A program made the position numbers and the translations under genes. From contig NZ_LMET01000001.1 in the NCBI RefSeq assembly GCF_001426485.1, positions 544,844 through 608,843 on the forward strand: a stretch of DNA of 64,000 bases, written 5' to 3'. The notes beneath the pieces are model-generated. The model searched no databases and was not told the origin of the DNA. It saw only the letters and a list, made by a program, of their open reading frames with translations. Position 1 is the first letter of the stretch, and every line of letters starts with the position of its first letter. Below, piece by piece: positions 35,857 through 44,738 of this stretch. Source of the DNA: Aeromicrobium sp. Root472D3. GTDB taxonomy: Bacteria; Actinomycetota; Actinomycetes; Propionibacteriales; Nocardioidaceae.

Positions 35857-35927
35857 GGTGCCTCCTGATGACATGGGGACGTCGCGCACGCGACGCTCCC
35901 CGAGCGTCGCGGTCGCGACGGGGACGT

Positions 35928-36215
35928 TCAGCTGGCGATCTTCTCCTGGCGGGCCATCGCGGCCCGCTCGCCCTCGGTCAACCCGCCCCAGACGCCGTAC
36001 GGCTCGCGGACCGCGAGAGCGTGCTGGCGGCAGCGCTCGATGACGGGGCAGCGCAGGCACAGCTGCTTGGCAGCCTGCTCGCGTCGCTCGCGCTTGGCGC
36101 CTCGCTCGGCTTCGGGGGAGAAGAAGACAGAGCTGTCGACGCCCATGCAGGCGCCCTCGTACTGCCATTCGTACGCGTCCATCATGGGACCGGGGAGGCG
36201 GTTGACGTTGACCAT
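35928..36215 (-). CDS. WhiB-family Fe-S transcription factor, WhiB3/WhiD-like
   Basis: 95 aa from the ATG at 36215, with AAGGA upstream. Four Cys for a [4Fe-4S] cluster: one in YEGACMG and three in [10 protein letters not shown] (CxxC and CxxxxxC). The GVWGGL turn and a basic C-terminus follow. The text around the cysteines ([27 protein letters not shown]) is closest to WhiB3/WhiD, a redox-responsive regulator that works with the primary sigma factor. Divergent from a LitR-like gene with a shared repeat between them. Confidence 0.92.
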   Translation of the reverse strand: MVNVNRLPGPMMDAYEWQYEGACMGVDSSVFFSPEAERGAKRERREQAAKQLCLRCPVIERCRQHALAVREPYGVWGGLTEGERAAMARQEKIAS

Positions 36216-36281
36216 GGTTCCTTCTTTCCCCGAATTGAACGGGATCAAACCTCGAATTCAGAATGTGTTCGAAACTTACTC

Positions 36282-36318
36282 AGAACTTGTTCAGAGCGCA
36301 AGGCCCTGAACAAGTTCT
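36282..36318. promoter_or_regulatory. 13-bp inverted repeat between whiB and the MerR/B12 gene
   Basis: AGAACTTGTTCAG (36282-36294) and CTGAACAAGTTCT (36306-36318) are perfect complements around an 11-bp centre. The right arm runs into TATGCT, a possible -10 element ending 6 nt before the downstream ATG. The position suits autoregulation by the MerR-type protein and control of whiB. Confidence 0.7.
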
Positions 36319-36329
36319 ATGCTGAGCAC

Positions 36330-37289
36330 ATGTCGAACCCCGAGAGCGTCGAGGCCTCCGAGGCCGACGAGACGGGGCGTCCCGTCGGCGCGATCGTCTG
36401 GAACGTCGGCTCCGTGGCCGAACGTCTCGGCATCTCCCCGTCGACCCTGCGCACGTGGGAGCGCCGGTACGGCGTCGGCCCGACGCACCGCACCACCGGT
36501 GGCCACCGCCGGTACACCGAGACCGACATCCAGCGCGTCACGCTCGTGCAGGCGCTGATCAGTCGCGGCGCGCCGCCGATGGAGGCTGCCCGCGTCGCGC
36601 AGGCCGTCGCCGCCGACGGGCTGGAGGCCGCGCTGCTCGAGGCCTCGATCGACGACCACGGTGCCGACCTCGACCACGGGCAGATCATCGACGGCATCAT
36701 CCGCGCGGCGCGCGACTACGAGCCCGATCGCGTCGGCGCCCTCGTGGGCGGAGCGCTGCGCCGCGACGGAGTCAACGGCGCGTGGTCGGGCGTGATCGCG
36801 CCGGCGCTCATCCGCATCGGCGAGGAGTGGTCGAACGGGCGGCTCGGCATCGAGGTCGAGCACATCGCGAGCGAGGTCATCGTCGGCGAGCTGCGCGCCT
36901 ACACGCGGGCCGCGGGACGCCTCGACTCCAGCGGCCCGACGATCGTCCTGGCCAGCGCCGAGAGCGACCTGCACTCGATGCCGCTCATCGCGCTCGAGGC
37001 CGGGCTGGCCGAGGCCGGGCTCGCGTGCCACGTGCTGGGGGCCCAGTTCCCCGCCAAGGCCCTGGCGAGCATGACCGCCAACCTGCGCCCGACCATCGTG
37101 TTCGTCTGGGCGTCGCTGCCGCGCGAGGAGGACGACGACATGTGGAAGGTCGTGACCGCGATGGTCCCGCCCACCACCGCGATCCTCGGCGGCCCGGGAT
37201 GGCCCCAGCGGCCGGACGCGCGAGGGCACGCGACGATCAGCGTCAGCCTCGAGTCGACGGTCGCGCGCATCACCTCGCTCGTCGGCTGA
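36330..37289 (+). CDS. MerR-family regulator with cobalamin-binding domain (LitR/CarH-like)
   Basis: 319 aa. MerR winged helix at 24-85 (VGSVAERLGISPSTLRTWERRYG), helical bundle at about 110-190, and a B12-binding Rossmann domain from about 203. It keeps the CarH-type sensing features: W167-x9-E177-H178 and D213-x-H215 (lower axial ligand), though the Gly after HxxG is Pro. Such proteins bind adenosylcobalamin and use light or B12 state to release DNA. The hexamer TATGCT just upstream and the absence of a ribosome-binding site suggest a leaderless message. Confidence 0.85.
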   Translation: MSNPESVEASEADETGRPVGAIVWNVGSVAERLGISPSTLRTWERRYGVGPTHRTTGGHRRYTETDIQRVTLVQALISRGAPPMEAARVAQAVAADGLEAALLEASIDDHGADLDHGQIIDGIIRAARDYEPDRVGALVGGALRRDGVNGAWSGVIAPALIRIGEEWSNGRLGIEVEHIASEVIVGELRAYTRAAGRLDSSGPTIVLASAESDLHSMPLIALEAGLAEAGLACHVLGAQFPAKALASMTANLRPTIVFVWASLPREEDDDMWKVVTAMVPPTTAILGGPGWPQRPDARGHATISVSLESTVARITSLVG

Positions 37290-37330
37290 GCGCACCTACC
37301 GGCCGGTAGCCGGACGGCTAGATTGGGGCC

Positions 37331-38131
37331 ATGACCGAACCCCGCGTGCTCGTCGAGGTCGACGGACCGATCGCCCACGTCACGCTCAACCGTCCCGACA
37401 AGCTCAACGGCATCGACCTCGACACGATCGACGAGCTGATCGCCGCCGCCGACCGGCTGCGCTCCGACCGCGCCGTCCGCGCGGTCGTCCTGCGCGGGGC
37501 GGGACGCTCCTTCAGCGCCGGCCTCGACTTCGGGGCCGCGTTCGCCGACCGGAACCGGGTCAAGAAGTTCTTCATCGCGGGCCCGCGCGCCCTCAACCGC
37601 TTCCAGCGCGTCAACCAGGTCTGGCGCGAGCTGCCCGTCCCGGTCGTCGCGGTGCTGCAGGGTCACGTCTACGGCGCGGGTCTCCAGCTGGCCTCGTGCG
37701 CCGACTTCCGGTTCACGACGCCCGACGCGACCTGGGCGATCCTCGAGGCCAAGTGGGGCCTCGTGCCCGACATGGGCGGCACCGTCCCCTTCAGCGAGCT
37801 GCTGCCGGCCGACGTCCTGATGCGCCTGGCCATGACCGGCGAGACCTTCTCGGGCACCCGCGCCGCCGAGCTGGGGCTCGCCACCGAGGCGACCGACGAC
37901 CCCCTGGCGTCCGCCCTGGCGCTGGTCGAGCAGGTCCTCGAGCGCTCGCCCGACTCGGTCGCCGCCACCAAGCAGCTCGTCTACGGCACGCGCCGGGGCA
38001 GCCTGCGCTCGGCGTGGCGCCTCGAGCGCAAGCTGCAGGCCGCGATGTTCAAGGCCCGCAACACCGCGATCGCCCGCAAGGCCGGTGCCGCGAAGCAGAA
38101 GCCGGAGTTCGGCCCGCGGACGTTCGGCTGA
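37331..38131 (+). CDS. Enoyl-CoA hydratase/isomerase (crotonase family)
   Basis: 266 aa. Crotonase loops GRSFSAGLDF and GHVYGAGLQLAS form the oxyanion hole; EAKWGLVPDMGGT matches the catalytic loop of the isomerase-like members, with Asp in the second position. TAGATT ends 6 nt before the ATG, so a leaderless transcript is likely. The Lys-rich C-terminus is unremarkable. Probably fatty-acid related; substrate not predictable. Confidence 0.87.
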   Translation: MTEPRVLVEVDGPIAHVTLNRPDKLNGIDLDTIDELIAAADRLRSDRAVRAVVLRGAGRSFSAGLDFGAAFADRNRVKKFFIAGPRALNRFQRVNQVWRELPVPVVAVLQGHVYGAGLQLASCADFRFTTPDATWAILEAKWGLVPDMGGTVPFSELLPADVLMRLAMTGETFSGTRAAELGLATEATDDPLASALALVEQVLERSPDSVAATKQLVYGTRRGSLRSAWRLERKLQAAMFKARNTAIARKAGAAKQKPEFGPRTFG

Positions 38132-38168
38132 TTCCTCGTCCACGTCTCCGGTTGCTAGGGTTCCGGAC

Positions 38169-38936
38169 GTGACTGATCACAACGAGCCGTCCAAGAAGGT
38201 CGCCAACCAGTACGAGCGCGACTACGACTACACCGCGTACTGGGACAACCGCGACTACGAGAACGGTGCCGAGCACATCGCCATCCGGCGCCTGCTCAAG
38301 GGCAACCACTACCGCAAGGCCGCCGACATCGGTGGCGGCTTCGGTCGTCTGTGCCTGCTGCTGCGCACGTTCTCCGACGAGGTGACGCTGGCCGAGCCGG
38401 CCGCGACGCAGCTCGAGGCCGCCAAGAAGGTGCTCGCGGGCACCGACGTCAGGCAGGTCCAGATGCAGGCCGACGACCTGAAGTTCGCCGACGGCGAGCT
38501 CGACCTGGTCACGATGGTGCGCGTCATGCACCACATCCCCGAGCCGTCCGCCGAGTTCGCCGAGATCTCGCGCGTCCTCGCGCCGGGTGGCACCGCGATC
38601 ATCGAGGTCGCCAACTACGGGCACTTCATGAACCGCCGCCGGCACAAGAAGCAGGGCACGCCGCTGCCCGTCGAGCCGGTCGACATCCGTCAGACCAGGG
38701 CCGACGAGCCCGATGCGATCGCGTTCGTCAACCACAACATCGACACCGTCGTGGGCCAGCTCGCCGCCGCGGGTCTCGTGCTCGACAGCAAGCTGTCGGT
38801 CTCGAACCTGCGCAGCCAGCGGGTCAAGAAGGTCCTGCCCAAGAGCGTCATGCTCGCCGCCGAGCGCATCAGCCAGAAGCGCCTGGCCAAGAGCGACTTC
38901 GGCCCCAGCATCTTCCTCAAGCTCCGCAAGAGCTGA
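38169..38936 (+). CDS. SAM-dependent methyltransferase
   Basis: 255 aa from a GTG; TAGGGT ends 7 nt upstream. Motif I is AADIGGGFGRL, the acidic post-I strand is in VTLAEPA, motif with VMHHIPEPS, and GGTAIIEVAN is motif III. Class I small-molecule type (Methyltransf_11). Its stop lies within a CTGA that also appears to start the next gene. Confidence 0.85.
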   Translation: MTDHNEPSKKVANQYERDYDYTAYWDNRDYENGAEHIAIRRLLKGNHYRKAADIGGGFGRLCLLLRTFSDEVTLAEPAATQLEAAKKVLAGTDVRQVQMQADDLKFADGELDLVTMVRVMHHIPEPSAEFAEISRVLAPGGTAIIEVANYGHFMNRRRHKKQGTPLPVEPVDIRQTRADEPDAIAFVNHNIDTVVGQLAAAGLVLDSKLSVSNLRSQRVKKVLPKSVMLAAERISQKRLAKSDFGPSIFLKLRKS

Positions 38937-39547
38937 ACGCCTACCGCACGGTCGCCCGGACGGGCACGGCCGAGGTCGAGGTCCGGCGCTCCCGGTTCCT
39001 CGCCGTCGTCACCCGTGTCGACGACGAGGCGCAGGCTCGCGACGTCATCGCGTCCGTCCGGCGCGAGCACCACGACGCACGGCACCACTGCAGTGCGTTC
39101 GTGATCGGCGCCGACGCGTCGCTGCGTCGCTCGAACGACGACGGGGAGCCGGCGGGGACGGCCGGCGCCCCGATGCTCGAGGTGCTGACCCGGCGTGACG
39201 TCAGCGACGTCGTCGCCGTCGTGACCCGGTGGTTCGGCGGCACGCTGCTGGGTGCCGGCGGACTGGTCCGCGCCTACGGCGACGCGGTCGGCCTGGCGCT
39301 CGACGCGGCCGGGACGCGTCAGCGTCGCCTGCTGCACACGATGCGCGTCACGGCCCCGGCGGCGGAGGCCGGCGCCCTCGACCACCGCCTGCGGGCCATG
39401 GGCGAGGTGTCGGACGTCGAGTACGGCACCGAGGTGGTCTTCACGGTCGGCGTCCGTGACGCCGCGCGGTTCGCCGAGGACGTCGCCGGTGCGAGCGCGG
39501 GACGCGCGACGGTCGAGCCGTCCGGCACCTCGTGGGTCGACGTCTAG
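38933..39547 (+). CDS. YigZ/IMPACT (UPF0029) family protein, apparent CTG start
   Basis: 204 aa. N-terminal UPF0029 domain with HHCSAFVIG, NDDGEPAGTAGAPML and VTRWFGGTLLGAGGLVRAY, all family hallmarks, then a small C-terminal ferredoxin-like domain. Homologues begin a few residues before YRTVA. In this frame there is no ATG, GTG or TTG anywhere near; the only candidate is CTG at 38933-38935, forming a CTGA overlap with the methyltransferase stop. A non-standard start with translational coupling is therefore proposed. Function in the family is unresolved (ribosome or translation related). Confidence 0.85.
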   Translation: MNAYRTVARTGTAEVEVRRSRFLAVVTRVDDEAQARDVIASVRREHHDARHHCSAFVIGADASLRRSNDDGEPAGTAGAPMLEVLTRRDVSDVVAVVTRWFGGTLLGAGGLVRAYGDAVGLALDAAGTRQRRLLHTMRVTAPAAEAGALDHRLRAMGEVSDVEYGTEVVFTVGVRDAARFAEDVAGASAGRATVEPSGTSWVDV

Positions 39548-39562
39548 CGTCCTCCTCCTCCG

Positions 39563-40729
39563 TCAGTCCCTGTCCTCCCACCAGTCGCGCGCGGCGACGG
39601 CGGTGTCGGGGTAGTCGCTGAACACCGCGTCGATGCCGGTGTCGAAGAAGGCCTGCAGCTCGCCGAAGATGTCGCCCTTGGCGTTGGGGTCGACGCCGTT
39701 GCGGAAGTCGGCCGGCAGGAACTGGTTCTCGTCGCGGAACGTGTAGACGACGACCTTCAGGCCCGCACGGTGCGCGTCGTCGACGACCGACGTGGGCTGG
39801 GCGAGGAAGCCCGCGGCGTCGCGGGGGATCACGCTGTTCTTCTCCGGCCCGAGCCAGTCGGCGTAGGTCGCGACCCGGCGGAGCCCGGCGGGCGACATCA
39901 GGTCGGCGTACGTCCGCGGATCGCCCTGGGCGACCAGGTCGTACGGCGCGCCCGTCGCGGACGTCAGCTGCACGAGCTTGACCTTGGTCTCGCGCGACAG
40001 CTGCCGCAGGTTGCTCGTCTCGAACGACTGGATGACGACCTTCGAGCGCTTCGAGTCCAGGCCGGCCAGGCGCAGCGACCTCAGCAGCGGGCGCTCGAGC
40101 GGCAGGCCGATCGACCGGAAGTACGTGGGGTGCTTGGTCTCGGGTGCGACGCCGATCGTGCGGCCCCGGGCCCTGCCCTCGCGCCGGACGAGGTCGAGGA
40201 TCTCGTCGAACGTCGGCACCTGGAAGCGTCCGTCGTAGCGGGTGTTGCCGGCGCGGACGCCGGGGAGCCGCTCCTTGGCGCGCAGCGTCCGCAGCTCGCG
40301 CAGCGTGAAGTCCTCGGTGAACCAGCCCGACACGGCGACGCCGTCGATCGTCTTGGTCGTCTTGCGCTGGGCGAACTCGGGGTGGTCGGCGACGTCGGTC
40401 GTGCCGCTGATCTCGTTCTCGTGGCGCGCCACCAGCACGCCGTCCTTGGTGCTGACCAGATCGGGCTCGATGTAGTCGGCGCCCATGCGGATCGCCAGCT
40501 CGTACGCGGCCAGCGTGTGCTCGGGTCGGTAGCCCGACGCGCCGCGGTGCGCGAACACCGTGACGGGCTGGGCGTGCTGCGGCGGCTCGGCGTGACGGCG
40601 GTCGATCGCCGGTGCGGTCTGGGCGCCGGCGGGCACCGTGGTCAGGCCCGTGGCGAGTGCTGCGGCCCCGATGACGTGGGCGGCGCGGCGGACGTGCGGC
40701 GTGATCGTTCCCGTGGAGAGGAGTGTCAT
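39563..40729 (-). CDS. glpQ: Secreted glycerophosphodiester phosphodiesterase
   Basis: 388 aa. Signal peptide at about 1-36 ending GAQTAPA. GDPD fold with FAHRGASGYRPEHT (catalytic His) and EPDLVSTKDGVLVARHE (metal acids and second His). Hydrolyses glycerophosphodiesters to glycerol 3-phosphate and an alcohol outside the membrane, so it may supply phosphate or carbon from lipid head groups. Length and motif order fit the periplasmic GlpQ type. Confidence 0.93.
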   Translation of the reverse strand: MTLLSTGTITPHVRRAAHVIGAAALATGLTTVPAGAQTAPAIDRRHAEPPQHAQPVTVFAHRGASGYRPEHTLAAYELAIRMGADYIEPDLVSTKDGVLVARHENEISGTTDVADHPEFAQRKTTKTIDGVAVSGWFTEDFTLRELRTLRAKERLPGVRAGNTRYDGRFQVPTFDEILDLVRREGRARGRTIGVAPETKHPTYFRSIGLPLERPLLRSLRLAGLDSKRSKVVIQSFETSNLRQLSRETKVKLVQLTSATGAPYDLVAQGDPRTYADLMSPAGLRRVATYADWLGPEKNSVIPRDAAGFLAQPTSVVDDAHRAGLKVVVYTFRDENQFLPADFRNGVDPNAKGDIFGELQAFFDTGIDAVFSDYPDTAVAARDWWEDRD

Positions 40730-40824
40730 GTCTCCAGAGCACGCGTGGCGGGTGACGACCGCGTGGCCGTGACCCCGCCATCAGGTGAACAGTCCGCCAC
40801 CCCGCGGGGGCGGTGGGGGAGGGG

Positions 40825-41622
40825 TCAGCGTGCCACGCGGGTCGCGACCAGGGTCGTCGCGCGCGTGGTGCCGTTCTCGTCGGGGTCTGCCGTCATCGCC
40901 GAGGCGATGGAGGCCTGGCCGACGGTGCACCGGGTGGCCACGGTCTGGCCGTCGATCAGGCGCGTGGTCGCCGTGAGGGGAATCGTCGCGAAGGCGTACT
41001 GCAGGTCGTCGGTCTTGATGATCGACTGCTTGACGCGGGTCAGCACGGCGCCGTCGACCGCGATGTCGCACGTGATCGTCGTGGACTTGATCGACCGCAC
41101 CGTGACCTGGCTCTGCAGCAGGTTCAGCCCCGCCTGCGCCGGAGTCACGACGTACTTCACGAGAGACCCCGGGTTGAGGTTCAGCGACACGTTCCGCGCC
41201 GGGTCGGGCACGACCTGCGTCATGGGGACGTTCGTCAGGTGGTCCTGCGTGCTCTGCTCGACGGCCTGCAGTCCGATGCTGTTGGCCGCGATCTTCCGAC
41301 CGCCGACGCTCGCGTCGGCGAGATCGGCTCCGGTCACGCTCCCGTCGGCCAGGTCGGCCCCGCCGAGGCTGTTGTCGGCGACCTCGGTGCCGTTGACCGA
41401 GCCGTCCTGGATCTCGGAGGACCCCACGGAGCCGGCCCGCAGCTTGGAGGCGACGACGGCGTTCTTCTTGATCTGCGCCGTGCCGACGCTGTTGCGGGCC
41501 AGCGAGCCGGCCGCGAACGCCGTGCTGCCCAGGGCCGTGAACAGCAGCACGCAGGTCAGCACGAACGACACTCCTCGGCGACGACGGTTCGAGGAGCAGG
41601 AGCAGCGGCAGTCAGGGGTCAC
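40825..41622 (-). CDS. Exported protein with short tandem repeats of GS-x-G/A-x2-I/L type
   Basis: 265 aa. Cys- and Arg-rich start, then a hydrophobic signal or anchor (about 17-38). Residues 40-115 are a run of about 11-residue repeats (NSVGTAQI, AGSVGSSEI, DGSVNGTEV, DNSLGGADL, DGSVTGADL, DASVGGRKI, ANSI). This resembles the beta-helical pentapeptide-like repeats common in exported actinobacterial proteins. The rest is a beta-rich domain with two Cys that could form a disulphide. Function unknown. Confidence 0.75.
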   Translation of the reverse strand: MTPDCRCSCSSNRRRRGVSFVLTCVLLFTALGSTAFAAGSLARNSVGTAQIKKNAVVASKLRAGSVGSSEIQDGSVNGTEVADNSLGGADLADGSVTGADLADASVGGRKIAANSIGLQAVEQSTQDHLTNVPMTQVVPDPARNVSLNLNPGSLVKYVVTPAQAGLNLLQSQVTVRSIKSTTITCDIAVDGAVLTRVKQSIIKTDDLQYAFATIPLTATTRLIDGQTVATRCTVGQASIASAMTADPDENGTTRATTLVATRVAR

Positions 41623-41672
41623 GCGGAGATGCTAGACGGCCTGTCACGGTGGCCGTCGACCGCCTGTGCCCG

Positions 41673-42200
41673 CTACAGCGCGCCGAGGCGCGTCAGCACG
41701 TCGCGGACGTGCTTGAGCGCGTTCTTCTCGTTGAGCCCCGTCGTGTCGTCGAAGTAGAGCCCGTCGCCGATCAGCTGGATCGTGCGGGCCAGCGACTCGT
41801 CCTCGAGGTGCTCGAGCAGCACCGCGAACCACCACTCGCGCAGGTCGCCCAGGGCGTCCGACGCCCGCGAGTCGTTGTCCTGCGCGATGCGGCTGGCGGC
41901 GATCAGGGCGCGGTCGAAGTCGCTGCCGGTGTTGATCGACGTCGTGAGGTAGAAGTCGACGGGGCCCTTCGTGGCCGTGCGCATCTTCTCGACGTCGGCC
42001 CGTCCCTGCTCGCGCAGGCGGGCCAGCATGCCGTCGACGAGCTCGTCCTTGCTGTGGAAGTGGTAGAGCAGCCCGCCCTTGGACACCTGGGCGGCCGACG
42101 CGACGGCGTCGAGCGTGGCCGAGCGGCTGCCGGCCGAGACGAGCAGCGTCTCGAAGGCGTCGAGCAGGCGATCCCTCGTCGAACGCTCGGTGGCCGCCAT
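41673..42200 (-). CDS. TetR-family repressor, divergent from an MFS efflux pump
   Basis: 175 aa. Helix-turn-helix at about 25-50 (ATLDAVASAAQVSKGGLLYHF), then a helical ligand domain. The 102-bp gap to the MFS gene contains a perfect 9-bp inverted repeat, so it is the probable repressor of the pump, induced by a pump substrate. Confidence 0.9.
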   Translation of the reverse strand: MAATERSTRDRLLDAFETLLVSAGSRSATLDAVASAAQVSKGGLLYHFHSKDELVDGMLARLREQGRADVEKMRTATKGPVDFYLTTSINTGSDFDRALIAASRIAQDNDSRASDALGDLREWWFAVLLEHLEDESLARTIQLIGDGLYFDDTTGLNEKNALKHVRDVLTRLGAL

Positions 42201-42244
42201 GCGCTCACCCTACAGAGAGCGACGTCACGCCACGGATGGTCCGT

Positions 42245-42268
42245 ACTATACCGGCTGGACGGTATAGT
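42245..42268. promoter_or_regulatory. Probable TetR operator before the MFS gene
   Basis: ACTATACCG (42245-42253) and CGGTATAGT (42260-42268), perfect 9-bp arms with a 6-bp centre, 34 bp before the MFS start codon and 44 bp before the regulator start. Confidence 0.8.
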
Positions 42269-42302
42269 GGACCGGACGACAACTCACCGTGAGGAGGACG
42301 AC

Positions 42303-43823
42303 ATGACAACGATCGACAGCACCACCGGAACCATGCACGCGCACAGGGCCGGACCCCGCGAATGGGCGGCGCTGGCCGTGCTGATGCTGCCGGTCCTCAT
42401 GGTGTCGGTCGACAACACCGTGCTGAGCTTCGCGCTGCCGGCCATCAGCGTCGACCTCACGCCCACCGGCACGCAGCTGCTGTGGATCGTCGACCTGTAC
42501 GCGATCATGCTCGCGGGGCTGCTGATCGCCATGGGCTCGATCGGCGACCGGTTCGGACGTCGTCGCCTGCTGCTGATCGGCACGGTCGGCTTCGGTGCCG
42601 CCTCGCTCGTCGCGGCCTACAGCCAGAGCGCCGAGATGCTGCTCCTCGCACGGGCCCTGCAGGGCGTCTTCGGCGCGACGCTGATGCCGTCGACGCTGTC
42701 GCTGATCCGCAACGTCTTCCACGACCCGCGCGACCGCCGGCTCGCGATCGCGTCGTGGGCCGCGATGTTCTCGGGCGGCGCGGCCCTGGGCCCCGTGCTC
42801 GGCGGATGGCTGCTCGGCCACGCGTCGTGGGGCTCGGTGTTCCTGATCAACGTCCCGATCGTGATCGTCCTGGTGCCCCTGGCGCTGGCGCTCCTGCCCG
42901 AGTCGCGCGACCCCGCGCCGGGCCCGCTCGACCCGTTCGCGATCGTCCTGTCGCTGCTCGCGATGCTGCCGCTGGTCTTCGGCATCAAGAACCTCGCCGA
43001 GCACGGCCTGACCGACCTGACGATGACGGCGTTCGCGGTCGGCATCATCGCCGCCTGGGCGCTGGTGCACCGGCTGCGCACCAGCGCGTCGCCGATGATC
43101 GACCTGACGCTGTTCGGCAACCGGGTCTTCAGCGGCGCGATCGTCGCGAACCTGCTGAGCCTCATGGGCCTGACGGGCTTCCTGTTCCTCGGCGCCCAGC
43201 TGCTGCAGCTCGTGCTCGGGCTGTCGGCGATGGACGCCGCGCTCGTCCTGCTGCCGGGCCTCGTCGCGACCGTCGTCGCGGGATTCGTGGCGGTGCGACT
43301 CGCCAACGTCGTCAGCATCCGCTCGCTGGTGACCGCGAGCTTCGTCGCCTCGGCGACCGGCTACGCCATCACGGCGCTGACGGAGGTGCCGAGCGTCGTG
43401 TCGGTCGCGGTCGCGTTCACCGTGATGGGGGTCGGCATCGGCATGGCCGAGACGCTGACGAACGACGTCATGCTGTCGAGCGTCCCGTCGTCCAAGGCAG
43501 GGGCGGCGTCGGCGATCTCCGAGACCGCCTACGAGATCGGCGCGGTGCTCGGCACGGCGGTGCTCGGCACGGTGCTGACGTCGACGTACCGCTCGCACCT
43601 GACCTACCCCGCGATGCTGCAGTGGGGTGAGCGCGAGGGCGCCTTCGAGACGCTCGGCGGCACCGTCGAGGTCGCCAAGTTCTACCCCAACGAGGTCGGC
43701 ACGGGCCTGCTCGACTCGGCGCGCGAGGCCTTCGACCTCGGCGTCCAGTACACGTCGGCCGCCGCGATCGTCATCGCCCTGCTGGCCGCGCTCGTCAGCT
43801 GGCGCACCCTCAAGCACGCCTGA
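42303..43823 (+). CDS. MFS drug efflux transporter, DHA2 (14-TM) family
   Basis: 506 aa from the ATG at 42303 with GAGGAGG upstream. About 14 membrane helices. The loop GDRFGRRRLLL is MFS motif A, and GAALGPVLGGWL is motif C of the drug:proton antiporters. Close to QacA/SmvA-like pumps for cationic compounds. Controlled by the adjacent TetR. Confidence 0.92.
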   Translation: MTTIDSTTGTMHAHRAGPREWAALAVLMLPVLMVSVDNTVLSFALPAISVDLTPTGTQLLWIVDLYAIMLAGLLIAMGSIGDRFGRRRLLLIGTVGFGAASLVAAYSQSAEMLLLARALQGVFGATLMPSTLSLIRNVFHDPRDRRLAIASWAAMFSGGAALGPVLGGWLLGHASWGSVFLINVPIVIVLVPLALALLPESRDPAPGPLDPFAIVLSLLAMLPLVFGIKNLAEHGLTDLTMTAFAVGIIAAWALVHRLRTSASPMIDLTLFGNRVFSGAIVANLLSLMGLTGFLFLGAQLLQLVLGLSAMDAALVLLPGLVATVVAGFVAVRLANVVSIRSLVTASFVASATGYAITALTEVPSVVSVAVAFTVMGVGIGMAETLTNDVMLSSVPSSKAGAASAISETAYEIGAVLGTAVLGTVLTSTYRSHLTYPAMLQWGEREGAFETLGGTVEVAKFYPNEVGTGLLDSAREAFDLGVQYTSAAAIVIALLAALVSWRTLKHA

Positions 43824-43835
43824 GGATCCGGGCGC

Positions 43836-44738
43836 TCAGGAGGGGTGGAGCGACTCGAGCTCGCGCTGGACGTGCTGGCGGGCCGGGTTGTCGCGGCTCG
43901 CGGTGCGCCACAGCGAGCTGACGCGGCGCTGCGGCGTGGGGTCGACGACCTCGACGACCCGCACCCGGGAGGGCAGCGGCTCGCGCCCGAGCCGTGGCAC
44001 CAGGGCGACCGCGACACCGTGCTCGACCATCGAGATGTGCGTCGCGTACGAGCCGTCGAAGAAGCGGATGTCGGGGCGCTCGCCGTGCATCGCGAACATC
44101 TGCACCAGCCACTCGTGGCAGATCGTGCCGGCCGGCGTCGTGATCCACCGGTCCGCCAGCAGGTCGAGCGGCGTCACGGACTCCTCGAGGGCGAGGCGGT
44201 GGTCCCACGGCACGAGCACGTCGGCGACGTCGACCAGCAGCTGGTGCCGGTCGAGCGTCGGCGGGACGTCGAGCGGCAGGGTGTTCCAGTCGTGGACGAT
44301 CGCGAGATCGGCCCCGCCCCGCTCGACCAGCGTGACGGTCTCGCGCGGATCGGACTCGACGACCGTGACGTCCAGCTCGGGCGCGGTCGACCTCAGCCGG
44401 GCCAGCAGGGGTGCCACGACCCCGCGGGACGCCGTCGAGAACGCCGCGATGCGGAACGTCCCGCGCGGCGACGTCGCGGCCCCGCCGACCGCGATGTGCT
44501 CGACCTGCTCGAGATCGGCGAGCAGCGTCGTGCCGCGCTCGGCCAGCAGACGCCCCCGCTCCGTGAGCACGACGCTGCGGCCGACCCGCTCCAGCATCGG
44601 CGTCCGGCTCTGCCGCTCGAGCTTCTTGACCTGCTGCGAGACCGCGGACGGCGTGAGGTCGAGCGCCGTGGCCGCCGCGACGATGCTGCCGTGGTCGCGG
44701 ACGGCGACGAGCGCCCGCAGGGCGACGATGTCGATCAT
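43836..44738 (-). CDS. LysR-family transcriptional regulator
   Basis: 300 aa from the ATG at 44738; an upstream ATG at 44786 would add 16 residues. N-terminal helix-turn-helix (GSIVAAATALDLTPSAVSQQ), then the effector domain. Divergent from the EamA transporter gene 86 bp away, so probably its regulator. Convergent with the MFS gene. Confidence 0.88.
   Translation of the reverse strand: MIDIVALRALVAVRDHGSIVAAATALDLTPSAVSQQVKKLERQSRTPMLERVGRSVVLTERGRLLAERGTTLLADLEQVEHIAVGGAATSPRGTFRIAAFSTASRGVVAPLLARLRSTAPELDVTVVESDPRETVTLVERGGADLAIVHDWNTLPLDVPPTLDRHQLLVDVADVLVPWDHRLALEESVTPLDLLADRWITTPAGTICHEWLVQMFAMHGERPDIRFFDGSYATHISMVEHGVAVALVPRLGREPLPSRVRVVEVVDPTPQRRVSSLWRTASRDNPARQHVQRELESLHPS

Noticed and set aside
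41820-41850. Further copy of the 59-nt palindrome (matches to CCACTCGCG)
   Set aside because: Only an isolated half-arm within the TetR coding region, without the complementary arm.
42246-43817. 523-codon minus-strand frame opposite the MFS gene
   Set aside because: Arg/Asp/Gln-rich shadow of membrane-protein codons, no motifs.
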